The notes beneath the pieces are model-generated. The model did no database searches. It saw only the letters and a list, made by a program, of their open reading frames with translations, and was not told the DNA's origin. 64,000 nucleotides of DNA from Planctomycetota bacterium (lineage in GTDB: Bacteria; Planctomycetota; Planctomycetia; Planctomycetales; Planctomycetaceae). Below are positions 45,042 through 54,164 of the stretch, one piece after another. Position 1 is the first letter of the stretch. Every line of letters begins with the position of its first letter. The position numbers were made by a program, and so were the translations under genes. The stretch is taken from the NCBI GenBank assembly GCA_018242525.1, contig JAFEBS010000064.1, forward strand, positions 26,593-90,592, in the 5' to 3' direction.

Positions 45042-45899
45042 ATGAGCGAAATCCTGGTGATTACGGACCAACCCCAGCGAGACCTGGAAGTCGGTCAGTT
45101 TGCAGTTCAACTGGCACACCGATTGAACGCCAGCGGTCTTGCGATTGCAGTTTCAAGTCGTCCGTCGATCCTGCGGACGGGTGTGACGTTGGGAATTCCC
45201 GATGGCGGAATCCTTCACAATGACCTGTTCCCGTGGTCTCAACTGGCCAGGCAGGGGGATCAGAGCGCCCAGGTGCTGTTTGATCATTGCCGTGAACAGG
45301 CGGACGCGCTGGGGCTGACATGCGAAACGGGAAGCTCGCAGAATTCCCTCCAACTGATGACACGGTCCGTCGGCAGGGCCTACAGTCTTGTAATCGTCGG
45401 ACGTCGGCCTTCCGATCCCGACGGAGTCAGCCTTCCCGATACCATCCACCTGACCGATATCTTGGCCCCACTATTGATTTGTCCGCCTGTCCCGTCGCAG
45501 TTTTCCCGAATCGTTGTCGCGGTGAATTCCAGTGCCGATTCGAACCTGCGAAGTGCCTGGGCTCAACAGTGGTCGCGATTGCTCGACATCCCACTGCTCG
45601 AAATCCAGGTTCCAACTCAGCCGGAATCGTCCTGGAATTCACTCAAACGCATCTTTCTCAAGAATTCCCGCCGGCGTTTTCTCACAGTTCGCAACGGGCT
45701 GCAGACGCTGGGCCTGGGTTCTGACGACCTGATGATTGTGGATCGAAATCCCGGTATCTGGCAACTGAGCGGGGTCGCCTTCGAACTATCGCTTGAGGAT
45801 CTGATGATGACGACCTCCTGTACCCTGGGTGTGATCCCCAATGCGGCCGTGACTGCGGTTCAAGTTCCGGGAAATGCTCACAGCAGTCCAGCACAGTGA
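45042..45899 (+). CDS. Possible universal-stress-like (Usp) tandem protein
   Basis: 285 residues from the ATG at 45042 (MSEILVITDQPQRDLEV). No signal or membrane helix. Two halves each show a Usp-like order: ILVITD...VGQFAVQLAHRLNASGLAIA...SLVIVGRRP, and SRIVVAVNSSADSNLRSAWA...LMIVDRNPG. The ATP-binding GxxGxxxxG of Usp proteins is not evident, so assignment to the family is tentative. Alternatives include any Rossmann-like sensor. It is placed 52 bases after treS-mak on the same strand and ahead of the two-component pair, so it probably belongs to the same regulated block. Confidence 0.6.
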   Translation: MSEILVITDQPQRDLEVGQFAVQLAHRLNASGLAIAVSSRPSILRTGVTLGIPDGGILHNDLFPWSQLARQGDQSAQVLFDHCREQADALGLTCETGSSQNSLQLMTRSVGRAYSLVIVGRRPSDPDGVSLPDTIHLTDILAPLLICPPVPSQFSRIVVAVNSSADSNLRSAWAQQWSRLLDIPLLEIQVPTQPESSWNSLKRIFLKNSRRRFLTVRNGLQTLGLGSDDLMIVDRNPGIWQLSGVAFELSLEDLMMTTSCTLGVIPNAAVTAVQVPGNAHSSPAQ

Positions 45900-46022
45900 C
45901 GTCGCCATTGCGCCGGTGCATCCTGCTCTCCGGCGGGGATGCGCCAAATCCGGAGAACAATTGCTAGGATAGGTCGCACACCGTCCGTCAGGCGTGCAGC
46001 AGACACGTAAAGTGAGACCGCC

Positions 46023-47513
46023 ATGTGGAAACGAACCATTGCTCCCGTCGTCGTCGTCAGCCTGTTCTGGCTGATTGTCGGGGGGGCGACTTCGTACTAT
46101 CTCACCTGGCAGTCCCGAGTCCTGGATCACGCCCTGGAAGAAAACGTTTCGTCCATTCGCGCGGCCGGAGTCATGCAGGTGACTGCCGGGCGGATGCAGG
46201 ATGCCGCACTGTTGTCGTCGATTCATCAGTCCCCGGCCTCGAACGAATCACAGGTCGAACTCGAGCGTCGATTCGTGATTGCCTTCAAGGCGGCGGAAGC
46301 AGCGGCGGCGACCCCGCGGGAAGCGTCTCTGATGGAATCAATCCGCAACCGGTTTGAGGCCTATTCCCAGGCCTGGCGGCGAAACATGTCGTCTCCCGGC
46401 AGCATCCAGACCACGCTGGACGAGCTGACTCCCCTGGTTCATCCGCTTTCCGAAACGTGCGAGGAAGTCATCCGCTACAATGAAGATTTGCTGCGTGACG
46501 CTTCGCAACGACGACAAAACCTGACGTACTGGATTGTCTGGGGCCGCGCAGGAATGTTGATTGTGGGTCCCGGAATGGGATTGCTGATGGGGTTTCGGCT
46601 GGCAAAACAGCTGAGAACTTCGATTACAAGAATCTCAGTCGGGCTGCAGACTGTTGCCGGAGACTTGAAACAGGAACTGGGCCAACTGCAAATCACGCCT
46701 CATGACGACCTGCCGGCGCTTCAGGGCCAGTTGGATATCATTGCGGACCGGATGCGTGCCGTCGTTCAGGAACTCCATCAAGCCCGTCGCGAAACCATGC
46801 GTGTGGAACAGTTGGCGGCCGTGGGAGAACTGGCCGCCGGAGTGGCGCATGAATTGCGAAATCCACTGACGTCGGTAAAACTGCTGATCCAGACGATGCA
46901 ACACCGGCAGCCCCAACAGATTTCCAATGAATCCTTTGATGTCGTACTTGAGGAAATTCGCCGAATGGAGACCACGATCCAGGGTCTGCTGGATTTCGCC
47001 CGCCCCCCGACACTCAACCGGGCCGTCCATGACGTGCGACAGATCGTCCAGAGAGCGGTCAACCTGACGGAAGGCAAGGCTCATCAATCGGGCGTCCGGA
47101 TCGTCACTCATTTCGACCTGCTGCCCGCCCTGGTGAATTGCGATGCCGAGCAGTTGCATCAGGTCTGCATCAACCTGCTGCTGAATGGCATTGAATCAAT
47201 GACGGTCGGCGGCGACTTTGAGATCTCTGTTGTCACAGATCAGTCCGCTGCCCTGGTCCGCATTGTTTTTGAAGACGCTGGCGAGGGGATTCCCCCAAAC
47301 ATCCTGCCCCGATTGTTTGAACCGTTCGTGACATCGAAAGAGCACGGAACCGGACTGGGACTGGCGGTGAGCCGACGAATGATCCTGAACAATTGCGGCC
47401 GCTTGCTGGCCGCGAATCGCCCGATTCAGGGTGCTGTCCTGACAATTGAACTCCCGCACCATGCACCTCACGACCTTCGGATGGAAGCCCATGCGCACAA
47501 TGCTGCTGGTTGA
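46023..47513 (+). CDS. Membrane sensor histidine kinase (NtrB/ZraS-like)
   Basis: 496 residues. Two membrane helices (TIAPVVVVSLFWLIVGGATS and YWIVWGRAGMLIVGPGMGLL) enclose a periplasmic domain of about 150 mainly helical residues without a known sensor motif (four-helix-bundle-like). A HAMP-like linker and coiled coil lead to HisKA with VGELAAGVAHELRNPLTSVK (phosphoacceptor His276). The HATPase domain shows NLLLNGIESM (N box), DAGEGIPPNI (G1) and GTGLGLAVSRRM (G2). Autophosphorylation should be intact. The gene overlaps the next one by 23 bases, so kinase and activator are cotranslated partners. The signal is unknown; proximity to trehalose genes suggests osmotic or carbon stress, as inference. 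Confidence 0.93.
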   Translation: MWKRTIAPVVVVSLFWLIVGGATSYYLTWQSRVLDHALEENVSSIRAAGVMQVTAGRMQDAALLSSIHQSPASNESQVELERRFVIAFKAAEAAAATPREASLMESIRNRFEAYSQAWRRNMSSPGSIQTTLDELTPLVHPLSETCEEVIRYNEDLLRDASQRRQNLTYWIVWGRAGMLIVGPGMGLLMGFRLAKQLRTSITRISVGLQTVAGDLKQELGQLQITPHDDLPALQGQLDIIADRMRAVVQELHQARRETMRVEQLAAVGELAAGVAHELRNPLTSVKLLIQTMQHRQPQQISNESFDVVLEEIRRMETTIQGLLDFARPPTLNRAVHDVRQIVQRAVNLTEGKAHQSGVRIVTHFDLLPALVNCDAEQLHQVCINLLLNGIESMTVGGDFEISVVTDQSAALVRIVFEDAGEGIPPNILPRLFEPFVTSKEHGTGLGLAVSRRMILNNCGRLLAANRPIQGAVLTIELPHHAPHDLRMEAHAHNAAG

Positions 47514-48948
47514 CGACGAGCCAAATATTCACTTTTCCGTCGGGCAGGTGTTCGCCGATCAGTCCGTGCGTCTGCTTTCGGCAAACACCGTGGCCGAGGC
47601 GCTGGCACATGCCGAGGAGTCGCGTCCCGAAATCGTCCTGCTCGACATCCGCCTGGGAAAAATGTCCGGCCTGGACCTGTTTTCAGAACTCCGCCGGATC
47701 GATCCGAAGGTCCTCGTCATTTTTATTACTGGCCATGGCACTGCAGATACAGCGATCGAGGCGATGAAGCTGGGAGCGTTCGACTACCTTGTCAAGCCGC
47801 TCGATTTTGACCGTCTGCGTGAAGTCGTCAATGAGGCGTTCGAAATCAGTCGCTCGATGCGTGTTCCCGCGGTCGTTGAAGAGTCCAACGGAGTGGATCC
47901 CCCTGAGCAACTGATTGGTCGCGGTGCCGCCATGCAGTTGATCTTCAAGCAGATTGGCCGGGTGGCACCGCAGGATGTCAATGTCCTGATTCTCGGCGAA
48001 AGCGGAACCGGCAAAGAGCTGGTCGCGCGCGCGATCTATCAACACAGTCGACGTGACGACAAACCGTTCCTGGCCATCAACTGCGGAGCCATCGCCGAAA
48101 GCCTGCTGGAAAGCGAATTGTTCGGACACGAGCGGGGCGCCTTCACAGGGGCGGATCGCCGCCGGATCGGGAAATTCGAACAATGCCACGGCGGCACGCT
48201 GTTTCTGGATGAGGCGGGTGACATGCCGACCTCGACTCAAGTCAAACTGCTGCGAGTGCTGCAGGAGGGGACCTTCGAACGTGTCGGCGGAAATGAAACG
48301 ATCCAGGTCGACGTGAGGGTGATTGCGGCCACCAATCAGAATCTGGATGCCATGATTGAACAGGAGCGGTTTCGCCGTGACCTTTACTATCGATTGAAGG
48401 GTGTCACACTACATCTGCCCCCGCTTCGGGAACGCGCCGAGGACATCGCCGAACTGGCTCACTACTTCCTGTTCCGGATGAACCGCCAACTGGGAACGAC
48501 CGTTCAGACCATCTCGACGGAAGCCCTGGAACTGCTGCAACAGTACTCGTGGCCCGGGAATATCCGCGAAATGCAGTCCACTTTGCGCGAAGCCTTGATT
48601 GCCTCGGCCGGATCGATGCTGCTCCCGCAATTCCTGCCGCCGGAATTGCATTCTGTCACCGTCGACGACTCCGAGCAAATCTCGCTTCCGGCAGTTCACG
48701 AGGACGACTGGTCACGCCTGGGCAAGTTCGTTGATGCTGGCCTGGAAAACCGGGAACCCGATTTCTATCGGCGCGCCATCGAACAGTTCGATCGCGAGAT
48801 CCTGACGCGCGCACTGTCGGCCGTCGGCGGCAACCAGTCCAATGCGGCAATCCTGCTGGGGATGAGCCGACCGACGTTACGGTCAAAGTTGCGAGCACTG
48901 GGGATGACCATCGAACGCGTGATCGCGCCGGAAAAGAATACCCGTTGA
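47491..48948 (+). CDS. NtrC-family sigma-54-dependent response regulator
   Basis: 485 residues from the ATG at 47491 (MRTMLLVDDEPNIHFSVG). A receiver domain with the acidic pair DDE, phosphoacceptor Asp near 52 (IVLLDIRLG) and Lys in LVKPLDFDRL is intact. The AAA+ domain has Walker A GESGTGKE (about 169), the sigma-54 contact loop GAFTGAD (about 216) and Walker B GGTLFLDEAGDM (about 240), plus the arginine-rich FRRDLYYRLKGV sensor region. A Fis-type helix-turn-helix closes it (GGNQSNAAILLGMSRPTLR). It activates sigma-54 promoters. The sigma-54-like site at 39031-39047, ahead of the trehalose block, is the nearest candidate target. Its translation start lies inside the end of the histidine kinase gene. 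Confidence 0.95.
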   Translation: MRTMLLVDDEPNIHFSVGQVFADQSVRLLSANTVAEALAHAEESRPEIVLLDIRLGKMSGLDLFSELRRIDPKVLVIFITGHGTADTAIEAMKLGAFDYLVKPLDFDRLREVVNEAFEISRSMRVPAVVEESNGVDPPEQLIGRGAAMQLIFKQIGRVAPQDVNVLILGESGTGKELVARAIYQHSRRDDKPFLAINCGAIAESLLESELFGHERGAFTGADRRRIGKFEQCHGGTLFLDEAGDMPTSTQVKLLRVLQEGTFERVGGNETIQVDVRVIAATNQNLDAMIEQERFRRDLYYRLKGVTLHLPPLRERAEDIAELAHYFLFRMNRQLGTTVQTISTEALELLQQYSWPGNIREMQSTLREALIASAGSMLLPQFLPPELHSVTVDDSEQISLPAVHEDDWSRLGKFVDAGLENREPDFYRRAIEQFDREILTRALSAVGGNQSNAAILLGMSRPTLRSKLRALGMTIERVIAPEKNTR

Positions 48949-49178
48949 CTCGCGAGGGCCTGCCGGCTCAGTCATTTCAGCAAACAAGGCTGGTAACGCT
49001 GTTTCCAGCGGAGAAGCCGGTTTTCCGGGACTACTTCGATGGCAGTGCCTCTGGACAAGTTATCGGCCTCAATTGTCTTCGCTTGCTGAAGAAAACGTGA
49101 GTTTGATGCAGCGGAATGAGATTTCCTCCCACCGAAAGGTACCCCTCACCGACGATTCGATTGACGGCAGAACGGCCC

Positions 49179-49352
49179 ATGATTCCCCCCAAACAGCTCA
49201 CGATCCTGCTGATCGTCCTGACATTTTTTTTGATCGTGAATGTGCGCGCCGCGTTCATTGCTCCAGATTGGCTTCGCCCCTGGCCGCTACTCGCCAGTGG
49301 AATTCTCTGTAGCGCGATCTGCGTTGTCGTTTCCGAACTTCGCAGCCGTTAG
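49179..49352 (+). CDS. Small two-helix membrane protein, tentative
   Basis: 57 residues from the ATG at 49179 (MIPPKQLTILLIVLTFFLIV). Two hydrophobic segments (LTILLIVLTFFLIVNV and PLLASGILCSAICVVV) are separated by a short loop and end with SELRSR. No clear binding site upstream; an in-frame ATG at 49116 would add 21 non-hydrophobic residues. Support is only the hydrophobic pattern; spurious coding is possible. It is followed at once by a palindromic element. Confidence 0.4.
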   Translation: MIPPKQLTILLIVLTFFLIVNVRAAFIAPDWLRPWPLLASGILCSAICVVVSELRSR

Positions 49353-49453
49353 CAGCCCGTGGAAAAAGGGGGCTGACCCACTCCGGACGTGCGACTTTCA
49401 AGGTAAACACAGTGCCCTCCAAAGGGTCAGACCCCTTCTTCCACGGGCTGTTA
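49351..49453. repeat. Inverted repeat AGCCCGTGGAA...GGGGTC (GGGGTCAGACCCC family)
   Basis: Arms at 49351-49379 and 49424-49453 pair over about 28 bases with few mismatches (CAGCCCGTGGAA, then AAGGGG-CTGACCC). The loop is about 44 bases. It lies between convergent genes, a good place for a bidirectional terminator. Confidence 0.7.
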
Positions 49454-49460
49454 GCCACAG

Positions 49461-49772
49461 TCAGTCGGCGGGTTCTTCGGGCTTCTTCTCGGGCGGCTTT
49501 GGGCGGATCTTGCCTGACTGAACGTCCTTGACCACTTCCGCCAAAATCGCTGCGTCGGCGGTTTTCATGACATGATCGACGCGGGATTGAGGTGTCCCCA
49601 GCCGCAGCATGATTTCCCGGGCGGATTCCCACAGCTTGGGCTTCTTCTTGTCGCTGGCCAGATAAAGTTCCGCGACCAGTTCACTCAACCGCTGCTCATC
49701 CACCTGCGGGCGGTTGTCGTAGAATCGCTTGATCACCTTTTGCTGGTATCGGGAAAAGTCGCGTTCGGCCAT
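49461..49772 (-). CDS. Small conserved-looking protein, unknown function
   Basis: 103 residues from the ATG at 49772 (MAERDFSRYQQKVIKRFYDN), preferred over 49811 because the extra residues look unrelated. Helical and charged, with a proline/lysine/glutamate tail (GKIRPKPPEKKPEEPAD). The stretch RYQQKVIKRFYDNRPQVDEQ with WESAREIMLRLGTP occurs as a conserved core in planctomycete proteins as far as I recall, without assigned function. It lies 98 bases downstream of gcvT on the same strand. Confidence 0.65.
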   Translation of the reverse strand: MAERDFSRYQQKVIKRFYDNRPQVDEQRLSELVAELYLASDKKKPKLWESAREIMLRLGTPQSRVDHVMKTADAAILAEVVKDVQSGKIRPKPPEKKPEEPAD

Positions 49773-49870
49773 AAGACATCCAAAAGTCAGGAGACAAAGT
49801 CGACGACACAAATCAATGCCGTCCCGGCAGGTCGCCGATCAAACGAAGCCTTGGGACTGCTCGGCGACCA

Positions 49871-50998
49871 TTATTGTGCTCGTTTGTAGAAGGGCAATGC
49901 CACCACGGTCGCCGCTTCGCGTTTCCCGCGAATATCGACTTCCACCGCTGTCCCCGTCGCCGCATGCGATGCATCGACGTAGCCCATCGCGATCGATTGC
50001 TCCAGCGTCGGTGAAAACGTGCCGGACGTCACCTGACCGATTCGGACGTCGCCTGAATACAGTTCGGCGTTTTCGCGGGCAATACGGCGGGAGGCAAGCT
50101 TCAGTCCGACACGCACAGGCCGGTTTGGCTCGGCCTTGATCTTCACCAGGGCATCGCGACCAATGAAATCAGGTTTGTCGAGCTTCACCGCGAACGCCAG
50201 ACCCGCCGTCAGCGGATCGACATTTTCGTTCAGTTCGTGACCGTACAACGGCATCGCCGCTTCCAGCCGCAAAGTATCGCGACATCCCAGCCCGCACGGC
50301 AGCAACCCATCTCCCTGACCTGCTTCCAGCAACTGTTCCCAAACCTTGACGGCAGCCGCCGGGCTTTCGGAAATGACGATTTCAAAGCCGTCCTCACCGG
50401 TGTAACCGGTCCGGCTGATGTACGCTTCCACCCCTGCCACTTCACTGGGACAACCCGAATAATAGCGCAGCGATCCAAGGTCGACAGCCGACCTGGCCAA
50501 CTTCGACAGGATCATTAGCGCTTTGGGCCCCTGAATCGCAATCATCGCCGATTCGGTGGTTTGATCGAGGAACTCAAAGTCGACGGCATGGTCGGCAGAT
50601 TCGATCCCGGCTTCGTGCTGTTCGATCCACGCAACAATCTTCGCCCGATTGCTGGCATTCACCACCAGGCCGAAATGCAGCGGATCCAGCTTGTAGACCA
50701 GGATGTCATCCAGGACGCCGCCGTTCTGTCCACACACCAGCCCATACCGGATCTGGCCATCCGCCAGGTTGTCAACGCGGCAGGTCACCAGCCGGGACAG
50801 GAATGGCTCCACATCCAGGCCGCTGAAGGACAGTCGCCCCATGTGCGAAATATCAAACAGGCCGGCGGCTTTGCGGACGGCGTGATGTTCATCCACGATG
50901 CCGGTGTACTGGACTGGCATTTCCCAGCCACCGAATTCAACGATGCGCCCCTGATGCGCGGCATGCCAGTCATACAGCGGAGTCCGCAGCAGAGTCAT
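49871..50998 (-). CDS. gcvT: Aminomethyltransferase, glycine cleavage system T protein
   Basis: 375 residues, normal length. GcvT transfers the methylene group of the aminomethyl-lipoyl H protein to tetrahydrofolate and releases ammonia. Motifs: TPLYDWHAAHQGRIVEFGGW, MPVQYTGIVDEHHAVRKAAG, GLFDISHMGRL, LVCGQNGGVLDDILVYKL, SRTGYTGEDGFEI, LGCRDTLRLEAAMPLYGHEL followed by NENVDPLTAGLAFAVKLDK, and GTFSPTLEQSIAMGYV. All are the expected folate-binding and catalytic segments. No gcvH or gcvP is nearby, so it is separated from the rest of the system in this window, or the others lie elsewhere in the genome. Confidence 0.95.
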   Translation of the reverse strand: MTLLRTPLYDWHAAHQGRIVEFGGWEMPVQYTGIVDEHHAVRKAAGLFDISHMGRLSFSGLDVEPFLSRLVTCRVDNLADGQIRYGLVCGQNGGVLDDILVYKLDPLHFGLVVNASNRAKIVAWIEQHEAGIESADHAVDFEFLDQTTESAMIAIQGPKALMILSKLARSAVDLGSLRYYSGCPSEVAGVEAYISRTGYTGEDGFEIVISESPAAAVKVWEQLLEAGQGDGLLPCGLGCRDTLRLEAAMPLYGHELNENVDPLTAGLAFAVKLDKPDFIGRDALVKIKAEPNRPVRVGLKLASRRIARENAELYSGDVRIGQVTSGTFSPTLEQSIAMGYVDASHAATGTAVEVDIRGKREAATVVALPFYKRAQ

Positions 50999-51312
50999 GT
51001 TTTTTCCTTGGGCCTATGTCAAATGATTGCCGTGGTTCACGCAGTTGGAAGCTTATTTGGGTCGCTGTGGTCGATCGCTTTGGATCGCCCACAGTCATTA
51101 TGGGAAACTGAGGGCTCGAAGACTCGACCCCAGCCCAATTTCACCATGATAAGCACCCTGGATTCGCAGTCACGACATTTCACGGATCAGAACACGAGTT
51201 GCGGCGAACCAATAGTGGCTTCGTTTGCGACGCCCGGTTTTGGAGGAATGACTGATGGATCTGTATGATCAGTGGCATCCGAGTGATCAGTGGTTGTCAA
51301 CGAACGGATCGG
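50999..51312. other. Intergenic region with dispersed repeat, no gene seen
   Basis: The gap upstream of gcvT and downstream of sdhB. Its one recognisable element is the repeat at 51061-51137. The remainder shows no frame with a credible start. Confidence 0.5.
51061..51137. repeat. Dispersed ~78-base repeat (GGCTGGGGTCGAGTCTTCGA family), copy 2
   Basis: Matches the reverse complement of 33522-33600: TCGCTGTGGTCGATCGCTTT and CGCCCACAG, then GGGCTCGAAGACTCGACCCC and AGCC. Confidence 0.75.
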
Positions 51313-52086
51313 CTACTCGCACGAGAACAGCACGGCCTTCATGTACTCGCGATTCATTTGAGCGATGTTGGACAACTTGATCCCCGCCGGGCAGGCCGCT
51401 TCGCATTCGCCCGTGTTGGTGCAATTGCCAAACTTTTCGGAATCCATCGTGGCCACCATGTTCAGCACCCGCTTGCTGCGTTCAGCTTGCCCCTGTGGCA
51501 GATCGGCCAGGTGAGTCACCTTGGCGGAAACAAACAGCATGGCCGACGCGTTTTTGCACGAGGCAACACAGGCCCCGCAGCCAATGCAGGCGGCGGCCGC
51601 CATCGCGTCCTGCTGTGCGTGGCCGGGAACAGGAATTGCATTCGCATCCGGAGCCCCGCCGGTGTTGACCGAGACATACCCGCCGGACTGGATAATCCGG
51701 TCGAAGGCCGATCGATCGACGACCAGGTCCCGCACGATCGGAAAGGCCCGGGCTCGCCACGGTTCAATCAGGATCGTATCGCCGTCGCTGAATCGACGCA
51801 TGTGCAACTGGCAGGTGGTCGTGGCACTGTCCGGTCCGTGCGCCTGTCCATTGATCATGACACCGCAGGTCCCGCAGATCCCTTCGCGGCAGTCATGATC
51901 GAAGGCGACAGGTTCCTCGCCTTTCGCGATCAGTTGCTCGTTCAACACATCCAGCATTTCCAGGAACGACATGTCCGGAGAAATGTCGGTAAGCGTGTAG
52001 CTTTTCAACGCCCCCGGCTGGTCCGGCCCGGCCTGTCGCCAGATCTTGAGTGTCAGGTTCAGTGCTTTGGTGGATGTGTGATTCAT
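51313..52086 (-). CDS. sdhB: Succinate dehydrogenase / fumarate reductase iron-sulfur subunit
   Basis: 257 residues from the ATG at 52086 (MNHTSTKALNLTLKIW). It carries electrons from the flavin to quinone. The [2Fe-2S] region is CREGICGTCGVMINGQAHG with a further Cys in TTTCQLHMR. The other clusters use CIGCGACVASCKNAS, and CTNTGECEAACPAGI. A second Cys position in the [2Fe-2S] motif follows the usual C-x4-C-x2-C order. It is third in sdhC-sdhA-sdhB, 90 bases after sdhA. An in-frame extension to 52173 lacks family similarity. Confidence 0.96.
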   Translation of the reverse strand: MNHTSTKALNLTLKIWRQAGPDQPGALKSYTLTDISPDMSFLEMLDVLNEQLIAKGEEPVAFDHDCREGICGTCGVMINGQAHGPDSATTTCQLHMRRFSDGDTILIEPWRARAFPIVRDLVVDRSAFDRIIQSGGYVSVNTGGAPDANAIPVPGHAQQDAMAAAACIGCGACVASCKNASAMLFVSAKVTHLADLPQGQAERSKRVLNMVATMDSEKFGNCTNTGECEAACPAGIKLSNIAQMNREYMKAVLFSCE

Positions 52087-52176
52087 GGGATTGGCAGACT
52101 GAAATATGTGACGGTATCGCCTTAAAATCCGCGGTTTCGCGGCCAGGACGAGTTTCGTCCTGACCGCGGCCAATTG

Positions 52177-54108
52177 TTACTTATAGCTGCGAGTCCCCAG
52201 CGGGCACTCTTCAAACGTCAACGGTTCCTTGTGCAGGATCGATTCCTGGCCGACCCCCTGGTATTCCCAGGCGGCGGCATAACAGAACTGGTCGTCGTTA
52301 CGGGCGCATTCCCCTTCGCTCGTCTGATGCTCCTCGCGGAAATGTCCGCCGCAGGATTCATCGCGACACAGGGCGTCGTACGCCAGCAATTCTGAAAATT
52401 CCAGGAAGTCGGCCACGCGTCCGGCATGTTCCAGGTTCTGGTTGAACGACTCGCCACTGCCCAGCACCTTGACATCCTTCCAGAACTCGTCACGCAACTG
52501 ACGAATCATGTCAATTGCCTTCAGCAGTCCCTTTTCATTGCGGGCCATTCCGACGTGGTCCCACATGATCTTGCCCAGGGCCCTGTGAAAGTGTTCGGCG
52601 CTGTGGCGGCCATTCACGTTCAGGATCGCTTCCAGGCGCGACTTCGAGGCCGACAGCGCCTGGCCGAATTCCGGGGCCGACGTACTGACGGGACTCAGTT
52701 TGCGCGTCGCAATGTGATCCCCCACCGTGTACGGGATGACAAAGTAGCCATCCGCCAGTCCCTGCATCAGGGCACTGGCCCCCAACCGGTTGGCACCATG
52801 GTCCGAGAAATTCGCTTCGCCAAGGACATACAGCCCAGGCAGGTTGCTCTGCAGGTTGTAGTCGACCCATAACCCGCCCATGGTGTAGTGAACGGCGGGG
52901 TAAATCCGCATTGGCACCTTGTACGGGTTTTCGGCCGTAATCCGTTCGTACATGTGGAACAGGTTGCCGTACTTCGCGCGAATCACGTCTTCACCGTCGC
53001 GCTTGATGGCGGCCGAGAAATCAAGATACACCGACATCTTCGACTGACCAACACCGAACCCTTCGTCACATCGTTCCTTGGCGGCGCGGGACGACACGTC
53101 ACGGGGAGCCAGGTTGCCGTACGATGGATACCGGCGTTCCAGGTAATAATCGCGTTCATCTTCAGGAATCTGGTCGGGCGAACGCGAATCGTCCTTGCTC
53201 TTGGAAACCCAGACTCGACCATCATTCCGCAGGCTTTCGCTCATCAGCGTCAGCTTGGACTGATGACTGCCACTGACCGGGATGCAGGTCGGATGAATCT
53301 GGGTGTAGCACGGATTCGCGAAGTAGGCACCTCGCTTGTGAGCGCGCCAGGCGGCGGTCACATTGCAGGTCTTGGCGTTCGTGGAGAGGTAATACGCATT
53401 GCCGTAACCACCGGTACACAACACCACCGCGTCACCGGCGAACGTTTCAAACTTGCCGGTGACCAGGTCGCGAGTCACGATGCCGCGAGCCACACCGTCA
53501 ATGACGACAATGTCCAGCATTTCACGTCGGGCGAACAGCTTGATGCGCCCCGCGTTCACCTGCCGCATCATCGCCTGGTAGGCACCCAGCAGCAGTTGTT
53601 GACCGGTCTGACCGGCACAATAGAACGTTCGCGACACCTGGGCACCGCCGAACGAACGGTTGGCCAGCGATCCGCCATATTCGCGAGCAAAGGGAACCCC
53701 CTGCGCCACGCATTGATCGATGATCGAGGTACTGAGTTGTGCCAGGCGATAGACGTTGGATTCACGCGCCCGCCATTCGCCCCCCTTGACCGTATCGTAG
53801 AACAGACGCCAGACCGAATCGCCATCGTTCGTATAATTCTTGGCAGCGTTGATCCCCCCCTGCGCCGCAATGCTGTGAGCCCGGCGGGGGGTGTCCTGAA
53901 TGCAGAACGACAGCACGTTATAGCCGAGTTCCGCCAGCGACGCGGCGGCTGAGCCACCCGCCAGTCCGGTCCCCACGACAATGATCGTGCTCTTCCGCTT
54001 GTTGTGCGGAGCGACAAGCTTCAGGTCGCGTTGGCGTTGTTCCCAGCGCGAGGCCATGTTGCCGGTCGGGCAACGTCCGTCGAGCGTGGTGTCAGCGACA
54101 GTCACCAT
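52177..54108 (-). CDS. sdhA: Succinate dehydrogenase / fumarate reductase flavoprotein subunit
   Basis: 643 residues. FAD-binding Rossmann fold IIVVGTGLAGGSAAASLAEL, and AHSIAAQGGINAAKNY with the His that carries covalent FAD. Substrate-site segments: YGGSLANRSFGGAQVSRTFY, CTGGYGNAYYLSTNAKTCN, HPTCIPVSGSHQSKLTLMSE, HYTMGGLWVDYNLQSNLPGL, and GANRLGASALMQGLADG. GAGGA lies 10 bases before the ATG. The length and the sdhCAB order fit the type B (single-cytochrome-subunit) complexes of planctomycetes, Bacteroidetes and epsilon-proteobacteria. In the cell it is on the cytoplasmic side of the membrane. Confidence 0.96.
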   Translation of the reverse strand: MVTVADTTLDGRCPTGNMASRWEQRQRDLKLVAPHNKRKSTIIVVGTGLAGGSAAASLAELGYNVLSFCIQDTPRRAHSIAAQGGINAAKNYTNDGDSVWRLFYDTVKGGEWRARESNVYRLAQLSTSIIDQCVAQGVPFAREYGGSLANRSFGGAQVSRTFYCAGQTGQQLLLGAYQAMMRQVNAGRIKLFARREMLDIVVIDGVARGIVTRDLVTGKFETFAGDAVVLCTGGYGNAYYLSTNAKTCNVTAAWRAHKRGAYFANPCYTQIHPTCIPVSGSHQSKLTLMSESLRNDGRVWVSKSKDDSRSPDQIPEDERDYYLERRYPSYGNLAPRDVSSRAAKERCDEGFGVGQSKMSVYLDFSAAIKRDGEDVIRAKYGNLFHMYERITAENPYKVPMRIYPAVHYTMGGLWVDYNLQSNLPGLYVLGEANFSDHGANRLGASALMQGLADGYFVIPYTVGDHIATRKLSPVSTSAPEFGQALSASKSRLEAILNVNGRHSAEHFHRALGKIMWDHVGMARNEKGLLKAIDMIRQLRDEFWKDVKVLGSGESFNQNLEHAGRVADFLEFSELLAYDALCRDESCGGHFREEHQTSEGECARNDDQFCYAAAWEYQGVGQESILHKEPLTFEECPLGTRSYK

Positions 54109-54164
54109 GTTGCAGAAATCCTCAGGCGAATGGCGAATGCAAAAAAGTTCGTTTCAACCGCAAT

